The notes under the pieces are model-generated. The model saw only the letters and a program-made list of their open reading frames with translations, ran no database searches and was not told where the DNA came from. This document shows, in pieces, positions 1-11,241 of a stretch of DNA of 61,398 nucleotides. How positions within the stretch are numbered: position 1 is the stretch's first letter; each line of letters begins with the position of its first letter. The position numbers were made by a program, and so were the translations under genes. Origin of the DNA: Chara braunii (taxonomy: Eukaryota > Streptophyta > Charophyceae > Charales > Characeae); NCBI GenBank assembly GCA_003427395.1, contig BFEA01000072.1, forward strand, positions 2,120,338-2,181,735. The letters run 5' to 3'.

Positions 1-40
<40 letters not shown>

Positions 41-70
41 GTCTCTCTCTCTGTCTCTGTGTCTCTCTTT
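1..70. repeat. (CT)n microsatellite
   Basis: An almost pure CT run with a few CTGT interruptions begins at the window edge, so its true left end is not visible. Confidence 0.95.
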
Positions 71-968
71 GCGGGTGCTCTGCTGTGAGTTTGTCTCTCG
101 CCTCGCCAACTCTGCGTTGAAGACGGCGTGAGCAGAGTTTGGGAAGACGACGTAGGAAGGGGGTGGGGTGGGGAAGGCGGCAGGCGAGTCGTTGTTTCGT
201 GCTCGTATGGTGTGGCTAGGTGGGTGAGGGGTGAAGGAGCCGTAGTCGTGACGAAACTACCTAAGCCACCGAAATTAGGCCGCATGAGGGAACTTCCAGA
301 TCACTGCAATCTCAATCAAGTCCCTGCTCCATGTCACCCGAATGGGGCAACCAACAAAGAACAAAAGGAAAGGAAAGGGCTTTGCGCGGGAAAAGACAAT
401 CGCCGCACAATAGAAGCCCTTTTCGTCTGCAGAAGAGAGAGGAGCTGATGGACTGACGGTGGGATACACCTAAGCTAAAGGTTGAAGTAGACTCAATCGG
501 AGCTGTGGAGATGGAAGGAATCATTCCTTGGGCAAGAAACGTGAGGCCAGAGTGTGACGGCAGGGTCATCGGCCTTGTGGGATGCCTGAATAGAAGACAA
601 GATTCGACTGCAGAACGAAAGACATTGTGCTGATTGCCCATAAAGGAAGCAGAGACAGAGAACGTTCTTGTGAAGAACGCGATGATATGCGCATCCCACC
701 ATCCAGATTGAGCAATATGCCGCGACCTGTCACGTCATTTTCTGCCAGCTCATTTTGACTTGCCTCCTGTCGTCAGCTCATTGTGTAAGACCGAGCAGAG
801 CTACCGGAAGAGCGTGGACGGCAAAAGACTGAAGAAAGAAAGATGATGCCACACCGTAATATGAGGACAGAGGGGATCAACGGAGAGAGGGAGCTCGACG
901 AGGAGAACTGGGGTAGAGGGAGGGAGAAAGGGAGATAAGAGAGATAGCCAAGACAAGAGAGAGACAGA
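71..968. other. No gene recognised
   Basis: Short ORFs occur on both strands, but none shows a family motif, a consistent start or a splice pattern. The stretch is purine-rich and looks like intergenic or decayed repeat sequence. Confidence 0.5.
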
Positions 969-991
969 GCGAGCGAGCGAGCGAGCGAGCG

Positions 992-1054
<63 letters not shown>
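969..1054. repeat. (GCGA)n-(GA)n compound microsatellite
   Basis: About seven GCGA units run directly into a GA run of nearly 60 bases. Serine/leucine-rich ORFs across it on the minus strand come from the repeat and are not genes. Confidence 0.95.
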
Positions 1055-1056
<2 letters not shown>

Positions 1057-2330
1057 AGAAATTGTTGACCGATCTCAAAGCACGTTCGCGCGCAGCAAGC
1101 GAAACGCGGCAGAAGGGTTCGCGGAAGGCATTAGCAGCTGCAGGATTATACAAAAGACGCGGGAGAGAATAGCAACGAGGTGATTCAGATACGATGAGAA
1201 TGAGAATACAGTGGAGGAAGAAGAGACGAAAAACAGCGAAAGGCACCCTCTATGAATAAATAGAAACCCGTGCATACGATGCCGCGAAACATGGCACGCT
1301 CGCCTCTACCTCGGCGAGAAGGGGTATATTGCAGTCTCTGCGTTTGCTGCCAAGGCTATCCCTACGTGGCCGATCGCTGACAGTGTGACTCCGAACCAAG
1401 GTGCCACATAATGACAAAAAAAAGACTTCCCCATCCCATAACCGGCCCACTTGCAGCCCGCCGTACGCCCCGATCGGGCGGATCTACGGTGGGCATCAAT
1501 CCCCCCTCGTGCTCCTCGTCCTCCCTCCTCCACGCGCTCCTCGCCCTGCCGCTCTTGATGATGCTAAGGCTATTGCTCTGTAGCCCGTCTTCCTCCTCCT
1601 TTCACCCCCCTCAGCATCGCTTGTCCAGCCCACTCCGAGGCATGGCACTTACCGAGCGAAAGTGGTATCGGCGTGTCGTTTTCTCAAGCCACCTCCCGAC
1701 CATTCCCTGCGCACCACGTGTCATTTTTCTCTACCCAGAAGATCGAACCCACTGCCGTCTCGCTATCGAACGCGCAGGCTCAAGGACTTCGGTGTCCACC
1801 CCGACGGTGCCCTCCACGTCCCAAATTGGGTAACGAACCTACTAAATTTTCATTCATTGTCTGTCGATCATGGCCCCCGGCTGCTCTTCCGCGCCCCGTC
1901 CTATCCTTTAGGTCATGGCTTGGTTTAGGAGTGCAAAACCAAGGCAACACGTCAAGTGTCCACAGTGCCGGCGATAATTCATTATTCACCCTCTGTATAT
2001 CATTTGTGCGCGCGTGAGTTTGCGTGCGTGGGTGTGTGCGTGTGTGTGTGTGTATCTGTGTGTGTTGTATGTGCGTATTTCGTCCGACTGCCGTCCTTCT
2101 ATAAACAAACGAAACGGTCCCGTTCCCGTTCGCCTGCGTCACTGTGTTGCCGAATTTGGCCATCCGGTCCGCAAAAACAACGCAACGCAACTCCAGCTGG
2201 CCGCTGCGAGCGTAGTGGTCCCGCGAAGGTCGAAGCGAAATCGAACTGCGGGCACCGTTTCACCGCACTAAGGTGCGCACTACCTTTAGACAGGAGGGGG
2301 TGGAGGGGGGGGAAATGGAGGTTTGCCACG
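1055..2330. other. No gene recognised; short (GT)n at about 2033-2064
   Basis: Overlapping ORFs occur in several frames, including a long plus-strand one that crosses the GT repeat. None has recognisable domains. The GT tract is the only clear feature. Confidence 0.45.
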
Positions 2331-2427
2331 GGGCTAGGTCCCACTTGCACGAATTATGCCATATCGACCGTCGATAGCGAACATCAACGGCCGCAATCTC
2401 CTAATCCGTGCAAGTGGGACCTTGCCC
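2331..2427. repeat. Imperfect inverted repeat, about 27-bp arms
   Basis: Arms at 2331-2357 and 2401-2427 are inverted copies with about four mismatches. A perfect 15-bp core, GGTCCCACTTGCACG, lies at 2337-2351 with its complement at 2407-2421. The 43-base centre is not repetitive. It could be a tiny foldback element or a transcribed hairpin; no clear target-site duplication is visible. Confidence 0.7.
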
Positions 2428-4043
2428 ACGGCTTTCGGCAATCGCCCCTGCCCGCGTGTTTCGAGTCAACTTCGAGAGATTCGACTGAGAGTCTGTCTCT
2501 GAGACACACACAGATGGCTCCAGCGTGCGTACGCGAGCAGTCGACCTGCGGGGAAGATACGCACAAGCACTGCTCACGGTTCGCGGGACACAGGGCGTAC
2601 ACGTCCGTAGCACCGTCCAGCTACCGGTTTGGGCGGCATCCGCACCCAATTGGTTGTCAGCCGTGCGGTTCAGGATTCAGGACACAGCGTATTGGGACCG
2701 CCACACTACATATACATATGTATGGAAGGAACATAAAATGCCTGCAGCTTGCGGCAAAGAGCTGCAAGATACATCGGCTACTATCGGTCGGCTACTATTC
2801 ATAGTAAGGGTAAGTAAGGGTGAGGGATGATTATTTATTTTATTATTTTATTGCCTCCTGCGAAGAGATGCACTGGCGTTTATCATTTGGTGAGGAGGCT
2901 GTCGACGCCCACTGTTAGGTGCTAGCCACACCACTCACGACACGATCACAGGGGTACAGGGGTATCGGCCCACCTGCACCCGTGTAGTGTGCCACTGCGG
3001 CTGCGGGACCACTGTGAACCGTTGATCATCTCAAAAACGGACCGTCGGATTACACATCCCGCCTTTTTGGAAGGGGAGCCAGAGGCCTACGGTTTTGTGA
3101 TTGGTTAGGGGGTCATGTTCGGAAAGGAGAGAGAGGCACCCGCGTATGCTATTTGTTTTATTTTGGGTTGTTGTCTACACGGATTTTGATCCCTTTTTCT
3201 TGTCTTTCCCCTGTTGTAGATGCCTCCGATCTATTGGTGGGGAGTTGCACCAGCTGGAAACGGTGTCCAGCGTCCCAATTACAAAATAGGAGGAAGTTGT
3301 GGATTGTAGATGAAGAGCAGCATTGATTGCCCTCGGACGAGGGGATTAACTGCCCATCAGACTGGGCTAACCCTTTCATGGCGACAGCCCATCAATCATC
3401 TAACTGCCTGCCCTACATAGTCCTCGCGAGAGAGAGTCAGCGGGCCTCTCCAATCCAGAGAAACCCCCGTACTCACCCTCCTATCCCATCGTTGTATACC
3501 CATTATCAAGGCTAAAGATGGAGTGGCAAGTGGCTCATACTAGGGAGGGCTGCTCTTATCACCCCCCTACTGTCTGAACCCAAAAATAAAGTATGTACGT
3601 TCTTTTCAACTTACCTCGAAAACCTGGGTTGTCTGAAATCGCTCATTTTTTTTTCCAATAGAATGTACGCTCGAATATAATGTAGGTACGTTGAAATATT
3701 AAAAAAATGCAAAAAAAAGGAAGGTTGTATAACATTGCAATACGAACAACTTCTGCTGGGGAGGCCATGTCGAAATTCACAATCAATTCGAGAAAACATT
3801 AAAAACAAGAATAAAAGTATCTTATTATGGCATTTTGAAGTGTGTTCTGATTTCTTCAGAATTTTGGTACTAAAAAAAAAAGAAAACTCCGAAAACGAAC
3901 TGTGTTGTACAAAATTGCAATACAAATAACTTTTGTCAGAGGGACTTGGAGAAAATCAAAGCCAAATTCCAGAAAAAAATAAAAATGACGTCGGTACTAT
4001 AGGCTGCTCCAAAGTTGTACCCTAAAACTCATTGTGTAACGTT
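2428..4043. other. No gene recognised
   Basis: The left half is mixed-composition and the right half (from about 3600) is A/T-rich with several A and T runs. No domain-bearing ORF or RNA gene is visible. Confidence 0.45.
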
Positions 4044-4113
4044 GTATGTTGTATTCGAATACAACATACCCCATACGTTATATTTGTATGGGGTGTTGTA
4101 TTCGAATACGATG
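4044..4113. repeat. Perfect 26-bp palindrome plus nested hairpin
   Basis: Positions 4044-4069 form a perfect 26-bp palindrome centred on TTCGAA. It is followed by CCCCATAC, a short AT-rich loop, GTATGGGG, and a second partial copy of the palindrome (TTGTATTCGAATAC, ending near 4109). The whole block can fold as two hairpins or one large cruciform. Confidence 0.85.
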
Positions 4114-4184
4114 GATGTACATTTTTTTTCGGCTAAGACAATAGTAGGGACTGCAGACGTTCTTTAAAAAAAGTAATAAAAGAG

Positions 4185-4553
4185 AAACTACGGCGCAGTC
4201 AGGGTTTGAGTTTGTAATTGCACTTTAGGCAAAAAGGTCGGTAATGCTGAATGTATATGACCTAAGTTTTCAGTCCGGTGGGGTCGCATGAGGGTGTGTT
4301 GTATTCGCGGGATTGCCTGAAGTGCAATTACAAACTGTTTTCGTGACTGCGTCGAAGTTACCCCAAAGTAAAAAGGTCACTAAAACAATTTGAACTTGCA
4401 CTTCATACTTTCGGTCTGAAAATGTAAAATGTATACAAGCTCGCTTTCCGGTCCAATTCGGTCAAGAGGGGAGGGGTTATGTTCAGGGGAATGCCTGAAG
4501 TGCAATTTCAAACTCTTTTTGTAATCGCCACGTAGTTACCCCCCCCCCCCCCC
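4185..4553. mobile_element. Tandem small inverted-repeat (MITE-like) units
   Basis: The arm at about 4190-4232 (contains TTTGTAATTGCACTTTAGGC) is inverted at about 4312-4360 (GCCTGAAGTGCAATTACAAA), giving terminal inverted repeats of about 45 bp around an 80-base centre. A diverged direct copy of the unit follows at about 4375-4545 and ends in a run of C residues. No coding capacity is seen. The right flank is homopolymeric, so target duplications cannot be judged. Confidence 0.6.
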
Positions 4554-4823
4554 AACGTGTGCAACAATAGATATGATAGTGTCACACCCTTTTTTGCGGG
4601 ACGCGCACCCAAGCCATAGTGGTCGGGGTCGCAAGGGCGAGTAAAACTGATAACTAGATAATGTGTTTGAGTGCACATTATTGGGACGAGTGATAGGTGA
4701 CCAGATTGTCGTTGACCATATGAGTCGACAGAGCAATCAATAACCTCACAGTGGAGCGAGCAAAGACTGGGTTCAATTTATTTTATTCGCCAAGGTATAA
4801 CACACATGTGCGCTAGAGTGGGT

Positions 4824-5582
4824 TGTCGGTTGGAATACCCTTACAAGGGTATCCGCCCTGTTTTTTTTTTGCAAGTGACAGAAAAAAAAAAATCAATTTA
4901 AAAATTGAGAGGGAAAGTGAGGCGTGTTGCGCGAGCCGCGGTTTGGTTTCTTTTGTGAAGAACTGGGTGTTCAGAGGAAGAGTAGGGAGTGTGTGCTCGC
5001 ACATGATTTTTCTTATTTGACATTATAGAGGCGACACGATTGTCGGTCAACTTTGTTTTCGATTACGTTAAGACCCCATAATGTTTTCTTTCATCGGTAT
5101 ACTTGACAGTGGTGGCATATGGGCGTAGGTTGAGGCAGTAGTACTACGTTCGGCGTCAAGTATGACTATGGTGTCGCAAGCTTCAAACATGGCTGTTTGA
5201 TTTGATTAAAAGAGACTTTTAAATTGTGAAGCGCGCAGTGGATTAAGACATTTTATTGGGTATGCTCGTCATAAGGAAATTTTTCCGCAACCTTGGTGGT
5301 GTCATGCGTGAACAAGGTCTAACGTAGACAAAGTTTGGATCTCCGCAACTGAAAATAGTCAAGGTGCAATCTTGGGTGTGACGGGTGGTGTGAACGGTGG
5401 GAATGAGCCGAACCAGACCCTCATGCGGCAAATGTCGGGGTTAAACAGTCGTGGATTTTATCAGTAGGCCAAGTTGTGGCCTTGGGATACTCTTGTAAGC
5501 CCATGCAGGGCACTGTACCCACTCGTATAAAATTTATCGGTTGCTAATCTTAGTCTTGGGCCTATCAATATTGGTTACGGTA
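4824..5582 (+). mobile_element. Repeat family X, copy 1 (LTR-like)
   Basis: The copy starts with TGTCGG followed within a few bases by the palindromic head ATACCCTTACAAGGGTAT and a pyrimidine run. It ends near TTGGTTACGGTA and is followed by the conserved word TCATCAGGCGGAT. The same order of landmarks occurs at 11242, 17456 and 60838. TG at the start and an (A/G)CA-like end suggest an LTR, but no matching partner LTR or primer site was proven, so it could instead be the 5' part of another retroposon. Confidence 0.65.
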
Positions 5583-6011
5583 TCGGTTTTTCATCAGGCG
5601 GATTTGGGGATCGGGGCTAGTGACCGGCGACGGTGGAGTGACCAAGCAACTTGAAGAAACCAAGGGGTTAAGGGTATGGCGTGACCATCCACCCTCGATT
5701 TTGTCGTCAATCCCAACTTTGGAACCGGTTGGTGGGGCGAAGGTGAGCCGGCAGTCCCCTCGTCTCAAAAATTTCCTCTTATTTTATTTTATTGTTATTA
5801 TGTTATTGTTTCACTGCTTTGGGCCGTGGTATTGGTGTTGGAACCGGGATTCGACGTGGTCCCGATTGACTTCGTTCGATTGGTACGCCAGTGGACTGTT
5901 GGAATGGGGATTTGAGTTCAAATTCCACCACACGCTGATAAGTGAAACTACAAATGTTGAACTACTCGGGACCAGTTACTTCGGCGACAGTGTCTTAATG
6001 CTCGCGGTTTG

Positions 6012-6075
6012 GTCATTCGGGGCATCTGCTAGAAATTGGATCGATACAGAGAGGATTAACATGGTCTCTGCGCTG
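6012..6075 (+). pseudogene. U6 snRNA-derived sequence, copy a
   Basis: The U6 order is visible: a TTCGGGGCATCTG-like 5' stem-loop region, GAAATTGGATCGATACAGAGA with the ACAGAGA box intact, then GGATTAACATGG where U6 has the AGC triad (here AAC), then a diverged CTCTGCGC. The 3' stem-loop and T-run terminator of a real U6 gene are absent. This is a degenerate copy, not a functional spliceosomal RNA gene. Confidence 0.75.
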
Positions 6076-6242
6076 GTTTCACGACCAAGTGGCAAGACTG
6101 ATTAGCCTACACCAATGAACTGTTGAAACACAAATATGAGTTATGTCTCCAGTTGAAGCAAATGAGTAAGATACTGCAATTCTGAATTGTCAAGGGCTAG
6201 ACAGTTCAATGATGATCTCTCTGGGTCTATGCTCACGGTTGC

Positions 6243-6300
6243 TCCTTTAGGACATCTGTAAAACTTGGGACGATACAGGGGAAATTCGTAAGGGCACGGA
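6243..6300 (+). pseudogene. U6 snRNA-derived sequence, copy b
   Basis: This is a more diverged second copy about 230 bases after the first. Recognisable blocks are CCTTTAGGACATCTG, TAAAACTTGGGACGATACAG and GGGGAAATTCGTAAGG, which line up with U6 up to the AGC-triad region. Similarity then fades. Confidence 0.55.
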
Positions 6301-6524
6301 CCCGACCAAGGTGTAGGATCGGGTGCACCGTCTACCGCCCACGGTCTGCAGTGAGAGGTTTGAGCGTGAGCATGCCCATGGGAACCCAGGAAAACTATGT
6401 ATGAGCAGGGTAAGGCAGACGGAAACTCTGGCGGAAACTCGAGGCGATACTCACGTGCAGAACGTTCGTCAGACTTAGCATAAGGACGAAAGACTATGGA
6501 ACCGTTTAGTAGCCGGTTCCCTTA

Positions 6525-8769
6525 AAGTTCTTTCTACCATATATAATTTAACTCCTCCAACAAAAAAATTTTGGCAACACTCCCTGTAGAGAAAGTGTCA
6601 TTTTCAGAATCTATACTCAACTAGATATGAAATTAAAAAATTATTTTTGACTTTACAAAGTAAATTTTGTTTAACTCTTTAATTTAGTAAAAATTTGGGC
6701 AACATTTCCTTTAAAAAGGTAGGTTTCTCAAATTTACATTAAGCCAGATTTGAACTCAAAGACAAAATTTGACCTTTGACAAGACAAAATTTAACTAACC
6801 TTTTTAAATTTGTAAAAATTTCGGTAGCACTTTCCCTAAGAAAGTGCCTTCCGAAAATTAATACAAAGCTAAATATAAATTCAAAAAATAATTATGACTT
6901 CATAAAGTCAAATTTTGTCGAACTCCCTGATTTAGCAAAAAAATAATTTGCACTTCCCCTATAAAAATAGACTTTTCATATTTCTACTAAGTCAGATATG
7001 AAACTCAGACAAAAGTCAAACTTGTGAAGAGAAAAATTTGACTGACTCATTGGATTCGTAAAATTTTGACCAGCATTTCCCTTAGCGAAATTGTCTTCCC
7101 AAAATTTATACAAAGTCAAATATGAAAAACAAACTCAACTCTAAAATACAAAAATAAAACTAACTCTTATAACTTCAACACATGGTCAACACCTAAAGCA
7201 ACTACCTATGAGAAGATAACTCAGACTAGGCTTACAATCAAACACATACAACCATGATAAGTCTCTCACCAAAATCTCAAGTTGTCGTTCATACAAGTAT
7301 TTGGTTGAACCTTAAGATCATTAACCATTTTGCCCCATTTTACATATGACATTGAGCTAGGTTATTCATCTTAGAAACAATGTCTAAACCTTTTATCTTA
7401 ATTATACACAAACAAGTTGCACAACTACTTCTCCTTTCATTGGGTATGTGACTAAACTATTAATTTTAGAAATAATGTATAGTCAGTCATAAACTGTTTA
7501 ATAGCAAAGTTATATACATATCTTTGAACTCAATGTTAAAAGTGAGCGTAAGACTGAGCTATTCATCATATAAACAATGTTTAGTTTGCTCAGGTTACCT
7601 TTAGTTATAACTCTTAATTATACTCTTTTATTTGTGATAAGACTATAGTAAGATCATTCATTTTGTAAATAATGTTCGGTCAACCTTGTTCACTTAGATA
7701 TACATAAATAAATAGTAAATATATAAATTATTATTCTCAATTCTCATTAGGTGTGAGTCGTCTCATACCAAATCATTCATCTTAAAAACAACGCTTAGAT
7801 TTTTAGTATGAACCTCTCTCATAAGAAAACATTCAAAGAGTTGACTCATTCATCTTAGAAACAATGCTCAACTTTTTTTCCTCATTAAAAAAAAAAAAAC
7901 AGAGTACCTTGGGTTATTCATCTGAGAAACAATGTTCAAAGCATGTTAAAAAACCACCCAGAAATAAATAACGGTCATGCCATTCATCTTATAAATAATG
8001 TCAGACCCTAAAAATTAAAGCAATAAAACCCCCAAAGAAATAACAATCTGATCATTCATCTTAGCAACAATGTCCAGTTGTGGAGAAAACAAGTAAAAAA
8101 ACAATGTTTGGTATTCAAAAAAAAAACAGAACAAAAAAACAAAGCGATCAGGTCCGACCACTTAAAGATTCAGTCAAAATACAAACAAAACCACCTTCCT
8201 CCCACATTTCCCCAGTTCATCCCTCTTTGTTGGAATTCAAAGAACAACAAAAATAACAGATGAATTTTGCGCATGCATTCCGTTTACTTAATCAAGACTA
8301 AGTCCTCAACAAAAAACACAAATACATAGGGACGCATGCATACATAACAGACAAAGTAGAAGGTTGTACTTAATAAGGGTATGGTGGACACATACGAAGA
8401 ACAAAGTTTACATGAAAGTTTTTCACCTCGTTTACCTCGCCTAGGACTCGACAGAGCTCCTGCAATTGGTGGGTAAACCTCCCAGAAGGCTATGATGCGG
8501 TCCTACGAGTTTCCAATCCTGCCTGTCGCCCTCCTCTCTGAACCACAAATTAGACTTAGAATAAGAAGGGCAGAGGAAAAAATTATAGACTTTAGAGATA
8601 CAAAAACGAGACAAACTCAACTCGGATGAGAGAATTTTGATAACTTCAAATGTCTGAGGGTCCCGCAATGGTGACCAATAAAGGTAGCAGGATGGCCAAA
8701 CCGAGACCAAATGCAAAATAAATAGCGCCCTGACAGTTCTTAAAGTCACAGTATTGACCCCCTTTTGCA
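6525..8769 (-). mobile_element. Repeat family L, copy 1
   Basis: This long AT-rich repeat is shared with 55935-57935 (same orientation) and, inverted, with 20985-22692. Shared blocks in order are an AT-rich part with AAATTTGGGCA(A/G)CATTTCC, a segment around CTAAAGCAACTACCT, a hairpin array, and a conserved 3' block near 8450-8680 (GAGCTC, GGTGGG, GAGGGTCCC). A purine run (minus strand, near 8757) borders the outer end, as expected for a polypurine tract next to an LTR. Orientation is defined relative to that tract. The LTR assignment is likely but unproven. Confidence 0.7.
7350..8085. repeat. Hairpin array of L copy 1 (about 9 units)
   Basis: CATTCATCTTAGAAACAATG-like cores recur every 65-120 bases (about 7365, 7475, 7561, 7652, 7770, 7847, 7915, 7982, 8055). 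Each is flanked by a different pair of complementary arms: CTGAGC 7553-7558 with GCTCAG 7588-7593; AAATC and CATAC around 7764-7774 with GATTT and GTATG at 7798-7810; AGTTGA 7839-7844 with TCAACT 7868-7873; GGTC with GACC around 7978-8010. Confidence 0.8.
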
Positions 8770-10790
8770 GAGTCTGGTCACTCTTCTCAACCACACCGCT
8801 TCAACCTCTAACCAAGCCCCAACTATGCAGCCGAACAAGACGGCGTTCAAATAGAGCATGCCCGAGTGCTCTATTCGAAACGCAGTCAAAATACAAAAAA
8901 CTAAATTGAAATTGTGCACACAGCATCCTGCAAACCCAATAGATTGTACCGCAAAATGTAACCAAACGTTGCGTGCACATAAAGCATAGTTAGAAAAGGG
9001 TATAACAAAACACAACGAAATGTTGCGTAATTTGCAATATATATCACCAAGTGTGCGGCAAACGTAGCGAGCGTTGTATGTGCGATGCGAAAACCACCAA
9101 GGCATCAACCATGGTAACCCTAGTAGCAACCAACAAAGCACACCAACTCTGTAAACGACAAGCTACAACAAACTTTGTACACAACAAAGCACATCAATGC
9201 GGTGCAACGTACAACGATTCCCTCAGTAAAAAAAATATAGAAGAAGAATGCTACGTTTCATGGCAAGTGGGCAAAACATGCACAACAGGAGTGCAACTTA
9301 AACAAGGATACATAGTACTAAACGAACATAACAAAACGTTGTGCAGCAGCAGTACCAAGCCATATCGGTAAAATGGTAACAGGCTTAACGAACCCCCAGA
9401 TCTCCTTGTTGCCGAACTCCCACAGTGCGTTAATTCCAGCAACCAAGATGGCAAGAACGAATGATACTCAGATCCGCAACTGGATCCCGACAAAGGTCAC
9501 CAATCAGATCTTGATGACGACCACCTCTAAGATGTCCTAGACTGTGTGACTTGGGAACAAATCTTCCCTTGTTATAAAGGAAGGTGCACTACCATCCGTT
9601 TAGATGACATATTTCGATTTTGCTCAAAATTAACGTGACTGCAATCGCAAGTGAGCGAGCAACCTGACAATCCCTATGACGAAGCAGACAACCAAGACCT
9701 CCCATCAACGTATTTGGTCTCACTCCCTGATCAGGCGCATGCAGTTTGCCACCACAAGTCGACTTTCGATTCCCCTCGCACCTCCTGTTCCACTTATCAA
9801 GAATGACTCACTTGGTAAGTGGACAGTTTGACGTTATAGCTCGTACCTCTGATGAAGTATTTAGCTTCTCCTTCGTACGTGCATATCTATGTGCCCAATG
9901 CTTGTGCCTGCTCGTCCAATAACCCACTCGGATAAGTGAATGAACACGCGTCCTATCGAGAATCACACTGGAGATGAGAGTGAGTCTCTCTCTAAGAATC
10001 GTGCAGATACACTCGCATATGCACTCGTACCCTGCTTCTTACCTTAACGTTGTAACATGGGCGTACCTGACCCTTTCGTTTAACAAGGTTTAATATAGGC
10101 CAGAGAGGAGCTAGCTCACGGGGATGAGGACTGATGCGACGAGGGGCAGCATCACGAAGGTCATCGGCTAGATCATGACCAACTATCAAAAGAAGGCGAC
10201 CACAAACAGTGTCACGACTACGAACAACGCAACGACTATCACGATGTTGAAGATGATGACAATGATCGTTCCGACGAGGACGAGCACCACCGAGACCATC
10301 GCTTTTGACAACCACCACGATGAGGAGCACATATGCTGGTGATGAGCAACACACTTCTCCTCTTCTCGTCCTCTCTCTCTCCACTACTAACTCCACACGA
10401 ACTAGCACGATTAATCTTTACAAGGACGATCAACATTTTCGTCCTTTCACTCGCCTTTAGTATACACTAAATGAGAGTGTATCTCCCACTAGAACACGGG
10501 AACATGCATTAGCAGGTTCCCATAATGGTCGCGCAACTCATACTGGCAATATCGACCTAGCCACCACCCCAATCAAAAATATGGCGCGTCCATTCATTCT
10601 ACAGCATCCCAAAACCCCCACCTAGCCTATTTTCTCGTTCGAATCCATCAAGGAATTAGCGAGATATCACTTTTTCCTCTTTGCTATTCTTCCTCCCCGC
10701 CGTCGTCGTTTTCTTTTTCTCTGCTTTCCTGTTCACGTAAACTCCCCTCTGTAGCACACGACCCTACAGTCCTCGTGGTAGCGCTGCTTG
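8770..10790. other. Probable internal sequence of the L element; no identifiable gene
   Basis: Part of this stretch (about 10560-10740) resembles 59200-59290 and, inverted, 18820-18860 and 19190-19225, each beside an L copy, so it is probably retroelement interior. At 10120-10310 the plus strand has an acidic/histidine-rich open stretch that is interrupted by stops. No gag or pol motif is recognisable. Confidence 0.4.
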
Positions 10791-10799
10791 ACACCTTGT

Positions 10800-11045
10800 C
10801 GTGTAGAGTGTCTTGCCGCTCTGGCCAAGTGTGCCAACTGTACCTTTTGCAAGTCCCTACGACAAGATAGGGCCACTTGGGGCACTACTTACCTCCACCC
10901 GCGGGAGTTGTCACCATCCCTTGGGTGGCGTATCCCCGCCGAGCTACCAGACCATGTGCGAAGGTTTTTCGTATACAATCGCAGAGGTGGCCCGACCGAG
11001 GGCGTTTCTCGCTCGTTGAAGCATAGGGGGTATGTTATAGGAGGC
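10800..11045 (+). repeat. Repeat P, copy 1 (coding-like)
   Basis: About 245 bases are repeated in inverted orientation at 15155-15400. Both copies can encode a peptide containing LRQDR, then RELSPSL, then a region around RRG(G) and EGVSRSL, which suggests descent from a coding sequence. The family is unknown to me. The plus-strand frame here is open from 10788 to 11090. Confidence 0.6.
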
Positions 11046-11241
11046 CGCGATGTCCCAACTCTCTGTTGCATACCAAACACTAGCTCATGAACCTCCACGG
11101 AGTACCAACTACTTGCAGACCTCAACATCGTAACAACCGTTCACGAACCTCCGCGGTGTGCCTCATAACCTTGGTAACGTACTACTTATTCTACCCATGG
11201 ACTGGTCCAGCAGACACTCCCACAGCAAAAGGTGTAGGCGC
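11046..11241. other. No gene recognised
   Basis: Spacer between repeat P and X copy 2, with a partly repeated phrase (GAACCTCC) but no structure that I can assign. Confidence 0.4.

Larger units (their letters stand above)
5583..6420 (+). mobile_element. Sequence downstream of X copy 1 (internal part of the repeat)
   Basis: It begins with TCATCAGGCGGAT and a G/A-rich segment shared with X copies 2 and 3, then a T-rich stretch, then two U6-like blocks, and near 6364 the 19-base word GTGAGCATGCCCATGGGAA, also found downstream of X copy 2 at about 12775. No clear ORF is seen; the open frame from 5620 to 6105 crosses repeat boundaries and is judged spurious. Confidence 0.5.

Noticed and set aside
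773-1246. Minus-strand frame rich in Ser-Leu
   Set aside because: Produced by the GA/GCGA microsatellite.
1956-2804. 282-codon open frame on the plus strand
   Set aside because: It crosses a GT microsatellite and an inverted repeat, has biased composition from the repeat and no domain. Judged chance.
5620-6105. 161-codon plus-strand frame
   Set aside because: Spans repeat X, a T-rich tract and the U6-like block, with no domain.
7350-8085. CRISPR-like array (regular spacing of a conserved core)
   Set aside because: The genome is eukaryotic, spacing is irregular (65-120 bases), the repeated core is imperfect, and the flanks of each core are self-complementary instead of being unrelated spacers. 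No cas genes.
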